Source: Thiothrix sp.
GTDB lineage: Bacteria; Pseudomonadota; Gammaproteobacteria; Thiotrichales; Thiotrichaceae
DNA length: 10,512 nucleotides
Reading direction: 5' to 3'
Assembly (NCBI GenBank): GCA_011375245.1
Contig: DRMA01000060.1
Location: 1 to 10,512 of the forward strand
Shown here: piece by piece, positions 1-5,562 of the stretch
How the letters are laid out: each line of letters opens with the position of its first letter
How positions within the stretch are numbered: position 1 is the stretch's first letter
Program-made: the position numbers and the translations under genes
The notes under the pieces: generated by a model
Seen by the model: only the letters and a program-made list of their open reading frames with translations
Databases searched by the model: none
Told to the model about the DNA's origin: nothing

Positions 1-1
1 G

Positions 2-154
2 CAATATTGGACACTGCAAGGGGTTCGCAAGACCGAACGTGAGTGGTCAGCGCATTTTGCTAAGCACATGCAGGGCTATTTGATGAATCCAGGACGGTTT
101 GAACGTTTGAATGGCATGGGGCAGGGCGCTGGAGGAATGAGTCTTTCTGCATGA
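2..154 (+). CDS. C-terminal end of an unidentified protein (partial, runs off left edge)
   Basis: The frame starting at base 2 is open from the window edge to a TGA at 152-154, giving the last 50 residues of a protein. The tail is basic and aromatic (it includes WTLQGVRKTE) and ends in a Gly/Met-rich stretch (GMGQGAGGM). The other forward frames and the reverse frames of this stretch are interrupted or have less protein-like composition. A hairpin follows directly, as expected after a gene end. I do not recognise the family: there is no catalytic motif, transmembrane segment or cofactor site in this fragment. It probably belongs to a longer gene lying to the left. Confidence 0.5.
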   Translation, partial: QYWTLQGVRKTEREWSAHFAKHMQGYLMNPGRFERLNGMGQGAGGMSLSA

Positions 155-160
155 ATGCAA

Positions 161-194
161 TGGGCTGCTACGGTTAAAGTAACAAGGCAGCCCA
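161..194 (+). terminator. Hairpin after the left-edge gene, possible terminator
   Basis: TGGGCTGC at 161-168 is perfectly complementary in inverted orientation to GCAGCCCA at 187-194. This gives a GC-rich 8-bp stem with an 18-base loop, starting 6 bases after the stop at 154. The bases that follow (ATTCTCTCC) are only partly T-rich, so it is not a textbook Rho-independent terminator, but its place fits transcription ending before trhP. Confidence 0.4.
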
Positions 195-285
195 ATTCTC
201 TCCAAGGGCTACTGCATTTGATTATTTCACAATTTCTGTTCTCAGCATAACGTCATAAGGTTATTCCCTCCACAAGCTCACAAAA

Positions 286-294
286 TGCTAGAAT
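286..294 (+). promoter_or_regulatory. Probable extended -10 promoter of trhP
   Basis: TGCTAGAAT at 286-294 matches the extended -10 form (TGn followed by TAGAAT, 5 of 6 to TATAAT). No good -35 lies 16-18 bases upstream, which is tolerated at extended -10 promoters. Transcription would start near 300, giving a leader of about 60 bases before the ATG at 363. The element overlaps the upstream ATG at 285, which argues against that ATG being the start of trhP. Confidence 0.4.
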
Positions 295-362
295 CCACCT
301 CGGTATTAGTATTACAAGCTAATCTCATTCTTCATTCAAACCCAATACGAACAACCACTATC

Positions 363-1712
363 ATGATTATTCCTGAATTACTCGCCCCTGCAGGCACTCT
401 AAAAATGATGCGTTACGCTTTTGCTTATGGTGCGGACGCGGTTTATGCAGGACAACCTCGCTATAGCCTTCGTGCGCGTAATAACGAATTTGTGAATAAG
501 AATTTACTGATTGGTATTGAAGAAGCCCATGCTTTGGGTAAAAAATTGTTTGTTGCAGTGAATACCATGCCACATAACAGTAAGGTGAAAACCTTTATGG
601 CCGATCTTGAGCCTGTGATCGAAATGAATCCTGATGCGCTGATTATGGCTGATCCAGGGTTAATTATGATGGTGAAAGAGAAATGGCCTGATGTACCTAT
701 TCATTTATCAGTACAAGCCAATACAGTCAACTTTGCGACGGTCAAATTTTGGCAAAACTATGGCGTAGAGCGCATTATTTTATCGCGTGAATTATCACTG
801 GATGAAGTGGCTGAAATTCGCCAAGAATGTCCTGATATCGAATTAGAAGTATTTGTGCATGGTGCGTTGTGTATTGCCTATTCTGGGCGTTGTTTGTTGT
901 CAGGCTATTTTAATCATCGTGATCCAAACCAAGGAACGTGTACCAATTCTTGCCGTTGGGAATATTCAACAAAGCCAGCCGTAGAAACAGAAGAGGGTAT
1001 TTTTCCTGTGCCACCTAAAGAAGTGGTGCTTTCTGCTGATGCATTGAATAATGCAGGGTGTGGTGATCAAGAACGCCATCCTTTAGCTGATCAAATTTAT
1101 TTTCTAGAAGAGAAGCAGCGCCCTGGTGAGTTAATGCCGATTATGGAAGATGAGCATGGCACGTATATTATGAATTCCAAAGATTTACGTGCTGTTGAAC
1201 ATATCAAGCGTCTCACCGACATTGGTGTTGATTGTTTAAAGATTGAAGGGCGTACTAAATCACATTACTACACAGCGCGAACGACACAAGCGTATAAACA
1301 AGCAATCAATGACGCAGTAGCAGGGCGTGACTTTGACGAAAAATTGCTTGGTGTATTGGAAAATCTTGCTAATCGCGGTTATACCGATGGTTTCTTTGAA
1401 CGTCATCATACGCATGAATATCAAAATTATATCGACAATGCCTCCAAGGCGAATAAGCAGTTATTTGTGGGTGAAATGATTGCATCTGATCCAGTGAATG
1501 GCACAATAGATGTTGATGTGAAAAACCGCTTTCAAGTGGGTGATCGCCTTCAACTGATTATGCCTGATGGTAATAATCGGGATGTTGAGTTATCTGCAAT
1601 GGAAAACTTAAAAGGGCAGGCAATGGATGTTGCACCAGGAAGTGGGCATCAGGTACGTTTGCCTATTGAAGATGTTAATCAAAGTAACGTATTGATTGCG
1701 CGTTATTTGTAA
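363..1712 (+). CDS. trhP: U32-family tRNA hydroxylation protein TrhP (YegQ)
   Basis: TrhP (formerly YegQ) takes part in prephenate-dependent 5-hydroxylation of uridine at the wobble position 34 of tRNAs, the first step toward cmo5U/mcmo5U, and is thought to carry an iron-sulfur cluster. The 449-residue product aligns nearly throughout, from memory, with E. coli YegQ (about 453 residues). It begins PELLAPAGTLK and shares MRYAFAYGADAVYAGQPRYS, the DPGLIM segment and the EDEHGTYIMNSKDLRA block. Four U32 cysteines are present at residues 170, 177, 193 and 197 (C-x6-C-x15-C-x3-C), the likely cluster ligands. The last roughly 80 residues correspond to the U32 C-terminal beta domain. An in-frame ATG at 285 would add 26 residues, but these lack family similarity and overlap a probable -10 element, so 363 is preferred. 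No clear Shine-Dalgarno is visible at either start. Older 'collagenase/protease' names for this family are misleading. Confidence 0.93.
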   Translation: MIIPELLAPAGTLKMMRYAFAYGADAVYAGQPRYSLRARNNEFVNKNLLIGIEEAHALGKKLFVAVNTMPHNSKVKTFMADLEPVIEMNPDALIMADPGLIMMVKEKWPDVPIHLSVQANTVNFATVKFWQNYGVERIILSRELSLDEVAEIRQECPDIELEVFVHGALCIAYSGRCLLSGYFNHRDPNQGTCTNSCRWEYSTKPAVETEEGIFPVPPKEVVLSADALNNAGCGDQERHPLADQIYFLEEKQRPGELMPIMEDEHGTYIMNSKDLRAVEHIKRLTDIGVDCLKIEGRTKSHYYTARTTQAYKQAINDAVAGRDFDEKLLGVLENLANRGYTDGFFERHHTHEYQNYIDNASKANKQLFVGEMIASDPVNGTIDVDVKNRFQVGDRLQLIMPDGNNRDVELSAMENLKGQAMDVAPGSGHQVRLPIEDVNQSNVLIARYL

Positions 1713-1768
1713 TGTCTAAGAGGGGTAATTTGACCTTTTGTGTATAGCCAAAATGAGGCGATTTCATT

Positions 1769-1790
1769 GCCTTTACGAGGCTTTGCTTTA
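1769..1790 (+). terminator. Weak terminator-like hairpin downstream of trhP
   Basis: GCCTT (1769-1773) can pair with GAGGC (1777-1781) around a 3-base loop, with one G-T wobble, followed by the T-rich TTTGCTTTA. A competing pairing exists between AGGC at 1756-1759 and the same GCCT at 1769-1772. The stem is short, so this is a tentative call for the end of the trhP transcript. Confidence 0.25.
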
Positions 1791-1809
1791 GTACAAAATG
1801 ACCTGTTTT

Positions 1810-1839
1810 TTGACAGAGTATAGTGCTTTCCTCTACAGT
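1810..1839 (+). promoter_or_regulatory. Candidate promoter upstream of the PPi-PEPCK gene
   Basis: A perfect -35 hexamer TTGACA at 1810-1815 is followed, after an 18-base spacer, by TACAGT at 1834-1839 (4 of 6 to the -10 consensus). Transcription would start near 1846 and give a leader of about 170 bases containing the GGCAGT/ACTGCC hairpin. A second, weaker pair closer to the gene (TTGGAA at 1954-1959, TATTTT at 1977-1982, spacer 17) is an alternative. Confidence 0.3.
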
Positions 1840-1859
1840 ACGCCCGCTAATGCTGTTAT

Positions 1860-1874
1860 GGCAGTTTTACTGCC
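1860..1874. repeat. Perfect 6-bp hairpin in the PPi-PEPCK leader
   Basis: GGCAGT (1860-1865), TTT loop, ACTGCC (1869-1874). The stem is perfect and GC-rich but has no T tract after it, so it is unlikely to be an intrinsic terminator. It may be an operator half-site pair or an mRNA leader structure. Confidence 0.35.
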
Positions 1875-2004
1875 TGAGCAAGCAAGACACAATTTCCAAA
1901 ATAATAATTAAGGCATTGACGATAACTGGAATTATCTCGCCACTAATGGAAAATTGGAAAATACGCTTAATAATTTTATTTTACTAGCAATATACCGAAA
2001 CCAT

Positions 2005-2010
2005 TAGGAG
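2005..2010 (+). promoter_or_regulatory. Ribosome binding site of the PPi-PEPCK gene
   Basis: TAGGAG ends 5 bases before the ATG at 2016. This is the clearest Shine-Dalgarno in the window and fixes the start codon. Confidence 0.75.
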
Positions 2011-2015
2011 ACTTA

Positions 2016-5000
2016 ATGAACATTGAACATGCGCTAGGTTTAGGAACAAACCTGATTCCTACCAAAGAAGACAGAAAACGCCTTCAGCTTTATATTAATC
2101 TGAAGTTGGCTTCTACGGGTCAACCTGTTAGCCATGCTGGTGATTATGAGTTTCTAACTATTGCTTCTGATTTACTCAAGAGTTATCGTGAAAAAAATCG
2201 TTTACTCGCCCACCACCTTTGTCCCGCAGATCAACGTATACAAAGCTTTCTTGATAGCTATTTAGCCGACTGTGGAGAAGCCGTTCCTCAATTACTCAAT
2301 AATTCGCTTATTTTAGATCGTTATGGTGTGGCTAGAGAGCTTTCGTTACCGTCTGATGGCAATGAGTTTAAGTCTGATATTGTTTCTAGTTATCGTATTC
2401 GCCAAGGGATTTTAAATAACCCTGCTAATGATCGTCGTACTACTAAAGGTTCTTTTCATATTGCTGAGGGCGGTTTGCCCATTCCTGGTGATAAAAAAGC
2501 GGTACCGCGTGTTACTTATGCGCGTTTATTAACCGCAGCGTTTAATGCGCCTGATGAATTGATGCAATTGCCGTTTTCTGCCAATGAAGAGCGGAAGGCG
2601 AGTCTTTATGTTTCGTTATTATTACGTCCTGTTGTTTGCCCTGAAATTCCAGAGGTTGAAGATGAGAAGTTGATGGAAATTCGCTTTTTTGCCCCTGGTA
2701 ATTTGGTGAGCAACCTTGATTTTGTTGAAAGTATTTTTGGTAATGCAGGCAATCCGTTTCTTGCAGAGCATGATGTTGCTTTGGATGTTAATCGTTGGAC
2801 AGGTCATACGGGATGCGTCATTCTCGCTCCACACCTTGTTACCTTAAAGAAAAAGGATCTTGGTTTACCGCATTATGATGATGCGACAGAACGCCAACGT
2901 AACGATGGCATGTGTTGGAAACAAGACGATGAATGCTATAACGATGGCAATGCCTTTAAAATTACTGCACGTGATAAACGTGGTGTAATCGTGACTATTT
3001 TGGCAGATAACTATTATGGTTATTGCAAAAAAGAAGTCAAAACCATGCTGAGCTATTCCGCCAATTTATTTGGTCTTGCTGAGGAAGAACATGCGGGGGG
3101 AGCATTAGCCTTTAGACGACGTAATCATGGTTATGAGTATGGCGTTGATAGTCGGGCGCATAAGCAGCCTGATTTGTATAATTTTAGCACGATGCTGAAA
3201 AATTATGGTGAGCTTATGGAGCTTCACGAAGAAGGCTATGCGGTTGATAAACAGCATCCTAATATTATTTATGTACCGCTTAATTTACGGATGGATGTAC
3301 AGAGTCAAACCATCCGTTGGATACGCAGTAATAATACCGATGAAACCGTTATTAAGTTACAGCCAAACAAGATTTATATTCAACCGAATGGTTATAAGAT
3401 TGAATTAGAAAAGCATCCTGGTGCGCCTTCATGGCGTTTAATTGGTACAAGTGCAGAAGGTGTTTTCTGTCATAAACCCTGTACGGTATCAGGAGGGGGA
3501 AAGTCAGAAATCTCTAAATCACTGGAAGATGCAGTGATTTATGGCTCAATCTTTATTAACGATTTAGAGGATGATCTTAACAAAGTCGCTGCGATTTTTG
3601 AGTATGATTATTCACAGCGCTTTACCGCTGAATTTAATGATGAGGATGCCGATCCATCACGTAAGCCTTTGAGCCCAAGACGTAGCTTAGGCTCGGTGAT
3701 TAAGTTGCTAACGCCTTCTGAAAATCATACTGAGGAATTTAAAGCGTGGTTAGCAGCGATACCCGCGCGTATTCTTTCCATTGTTTTTGTTATTAAGCGA
3801 GTTTACAACGTTGAGTGGGGGGATGATTGGCGCTCACATTTTTCAGTTGCTGTTAGTAATGGTAAACCAGGGCATTCACTAAAAATAGATGGGCGCGATC
3901 TTGTTGCGTCGTATTTACGGGTTGGTTTAGATGCGCAAGGAACGTGGCAAACCTATAAAGTCAGACAAGATTTTATTGCGACTGAAAAAGTCCAAATGGA
4001 AGATGATATTACCACTTCTGTGGTTGTTAGTAGTGATTTGTTACCCAATGTTTCACCAAAATCTGATAATTTGAGCGTCAAGCTGACAACGAACTGTGAA
4101 TACCGTTTATTCCAACGTCCTGATGAGGCAATACATCGTGGCTTTGATAAACAAACTGAATTTGATATGGCACAAGCAGGTAATTTTATTGCTAATTTTG
4201 AGCCTTTAATGGGTGAGGCATTAGAAGCAGAAGTTGAAGATGTCGTTGAGTTCCAGAAATATACTGAGCCAATGAAAATGCTATTGAAAACGGCATATGA
4301 AAAGGGTGATGAGTATGTGGTTTCATCAGCTAGCCCACGACTGGTCAATGGTGAGCCAAGTCAAAACCCACGTTATTTACAAGTTCGCCCTGATTTACAA
4401 AATGCGACTCGTACTTATGCATCACAGATTGGCGCACGTTTTAAGCGTCAATTAGCCTTGGATGAACCCGTCATTCAGTCCGTTAATGCGGTGTTGACAG
4501 GGCGACGTAATAATCCACCAGAGCCAGGGATTCGCCCACTTGCTGTTTATAATCCCATTCATTATCAGGAGTTGCCTGAGTTGTTTATGGACTTTATTTG
4601 TAGCGTGACAGGCAAGTCACCTTCAACGACAGGTGCAGGCAGTGAAGGTGCATTAACCAAAGGGGCTTTTAATGCACTTCGGGCAACCGCTGATCTTAAT
4701 AATGCCTTGGTTTCGTTTATTATTACAGGCTATGCAGGATTTTCCAGTGCGGCAGGTTATATTGGTTCTGATTTACGCGTTGATCATGATATTAGTTTGC
4801 TTGTCCCCGAAATATGGGCGCGATTGAATAATCACGAGAGAAATCCTTCCTATCTTATTCGTAATGGCTATTTGGAAAAGGTCGAAGATTTTGAGCATAA
4901 CGGTGAAGTTATTCAAGCAAGTCGCTTAGGCTATCGGATTACGGATCGTTTTGTTTCGCGTTTTATGGGTAAAATATTTGATAATCCTGCGGTGGTTTTT

Positions 5001-5480
5001 GATGAAGCAATTCTAAAGCCTGAAACACAAAATATGGATGTGTATGTGGATGGGATTAAGAATATTACGGAAGCACAACAAACTAGCGCACAATGTTATC
5101 TTGATGATGGCAGTATTGAAGATGCCTGCCCACCCTTAAAGGCGCTGTTAACAATTATGGCAACAGGTGAGTATAAGGGCATGGATGTTCATCATCCTGA
5201 AGTGAGGCTGATGTTTGATCGTGAAGTGCTGTTGCATTCTAATTGGTATCAGCAACGTCTAAAAACAAAGCAACGCCGTGATATTGCTTTGTGGGAGCAA
5301 AACTGCGCTTATCTACAAGCATTTATAGAAAAAGAAAGCCATGAAGATCTCGCTGAGCGCTTGCAGATTGCTGATAAATTAACTGCAGCAAAAGCGAAGT
5401 TAGAGCAGATGCGTAGTGATGATTACTTGCGTCGTTTGACAGGGACGATTGGTGCTGATCCGTTGACTGCTTCTAACTAG
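2016..5480 (+). CDS. Pyrophosphate-dependent phosphoenolpyruvate carboxykinase (PPi-PEPCK type)
   Basis: The proposed reaction is reversible and cytosolic: oxaloacetate + PPi = PEP + Pi + CO2 (EC 4.1.1.38). The product has 1154 residues, the unusual size of PPi-PEPCK (about 1130-1150), roughly twice ATP- or GTP-PEPCK. PEPCK-like landmarks occur in the expected order. GSFHIAEGGLPIPGDKK is at about 145-161. YYGYCKKEVKT at 333-343 resembles the ATP-PEPCK GEMKK block with its metal-binding lysine, followed by YSANLFG and His359 as the candidate metal-ligand His. A degenerate P-loop, SGGGKSEISKS, is at 492-502, followed by an acidic kinase-2-like DLEDD at 516-520. The long C-terminal part has family-like blocks PPEPGIRP (834-841) and STTGAGSEGALTKG (870-883) and ends in a charged, probably helical tail (about 1070-1145). 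There is no signal peptide or membrane segment. It is monocistronic: the upstream gap is 303 bases and the next gene is convergent. The family call rests on motif order and length recalled from memory, not on a search. The alternative is a PEPCK-related protein of unknown nucleotide use. Confidence 0.7.
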   Translation: MNIEHALGLGTNLIPTKEDRKRLQLYINLKLASTGQPVSHAGDYEFLTIASDLLKSYREKNRLLAHHLCPADQRIQSFLDSYLADCGEAVPQLLNNSLILDRYGVARELSLPSDGNEFKSDIVSSYRIRQGILNNPANDRRTTKGSFHIAEGGLPIPGDKKAVPRVTYARLLTAAFNAPDELMQLPFSANEERKASLYVSLLLRPVVCPEIPEVEDEKLMEIRFFAPGNLVSNLDFVESIFGNAGNPFLAEHDVALDVNRWTGHTGCVILAPHLVTLKKKDLGLPHYDDATERQRNDGMCWKQDDECYNDGNAFKITARDKRGVIVTILADNYYGYCKKEVKTMLSYSANLFGLAEEEHAGGALAFRRRNHGYEYGVDSRAHKQPDLYNFSTMLKNYGELMELHEEGYAVDKQHPNIIYVPLNLRMDVQSQTIRWIRSNNTDETVIKLQPNKIYIQPNGYKIELEKHPGAPSWRLIGTSAEGVFCHKPCTVSGGGKSEISKSLEDAVIYGSIFINDLEDDLNKVAAIFEYDYSQRFTAEFNDEDADPSRKPLSPRRSLGSVIKLLTPSENHTEEFKAWLAAIPARILSIVFVIKRVYNVEWGDDWRSHFSVAVSNGKPGHSLKIDGRDLVASYLRVGLDAQGTWQTYKVRQDFIATEKVQMEDDITTSVVVSSDLLPNVSPKSDNLSVKLTTNCEYRLFQRPDEAIHRGFDKQTEFDMAQAGNFIANFEPLMGEALEAEVEDVVEFQKYTEPMKMLLKTAYEKGDEYVVSSASPRLVNGEPSQNPRYLQVRPDLQNATRTYASQIGARFKRQLALDEPVIQSVNAVLTGRRNNPPEPGIRPLAVYNPIHYQELPELFMDFICSVTGKSPSTTGAGSEGALTKGAFNALRATADLNNALVSFIITGYAGFSSAAGYIGSDLRVDHDISLLVPEIWARLNNHERNPSYLIRNGYLEKVEDFEHNGEVIQASRLGYRITDRFVSRFMGKIFDNPAVVFDEAILKPETQNMDVYVDGIKNITEAQQTSAQCYLDDGSIEDACPPLKALLTIMATGEYKGMDVHHPEVRLMFDREVLLHSNWYQQRLKTKQRRDIALWEQNCAYLQAFIEKESHEDLAERLQIADKLTAAKAKLEQMRSDDYLRRLTGTIGADPLTASN

Positions 5481-5505
5481 AGTATGGGCTGCTGTAAGTT
5501 TATGG

Positions 5506-5538
5506 ATAGGACAATTTGCAAAGAATTAATTGCCCTAT
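5506..5538. terminator. Imperfect 11-bp hairpin between convergent genes
   Basis: ATAGG-A-CAATT (5506-5516) pairs with AATTG-C-CCTAT (5528-5538). The stem has 10 matched pairs, one internal A-C mismatch and an 11-base loop. It sits between the stop of the PPi-PEPCK gene (5480) and the stop of the phosphatase gene (5562) and could end transcription from both sides. Neither strand has a clean T tract after the stem, so this is a moderate call. Confidence 0.4.
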
Positions 5539-5562
5539 TACCGTTCGATATTACCGTTCGAT
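5537..5562. repeat. Perfect tandem duplication of a 13-bp unit
   Basis: ATTACCGTTCGAT occurs twice back to back, at 5537-5549 and 5550-5562, without a mismatch. The second copy ends on the last base of the phosphatase stop codon (minus strand TAA, 5562-5564). The first copy overlaps the right arm of the neighbouring hairpin by two bases. Confidence 0.85.

Larger units (their letters stand above)
1713..2015. other. 303-base intergenic region between trhP and the PPi-PEPCK gene
   Basis: No convincing coding frame is present. It holds a weak hairpin soon after trhP, a promoter-like TTGACA, a compact perfect hairpin (1860-1874) and an AT-rich stretch just before the ribosome binding site. The length is large compared with the other gaps here and leaves room for a regulated leader. 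Confidence 0.6.

Noticed and set aside
285..362. N-terminal extension of trhP from the ATG at 285
   Set aside because: There is no family similarity, no ribosome binding site, and it overlaps an extended -10 element.
285..1712. Secreted collagenase/protease role for the U32 protein
   Set aside because: There is no signal peptide, and the close match to TrhP/YegQ with its four conserved cysteines supports tRNA modification.
3953..4348. 131-codon open frame on the minus strand inside the PPi-PEPCK gene
   Set aside because: It lies wholly inside a strongly supported gene on the other strand, has Ser/Thr-rich antisense-like composition, and has no recognisable motif.
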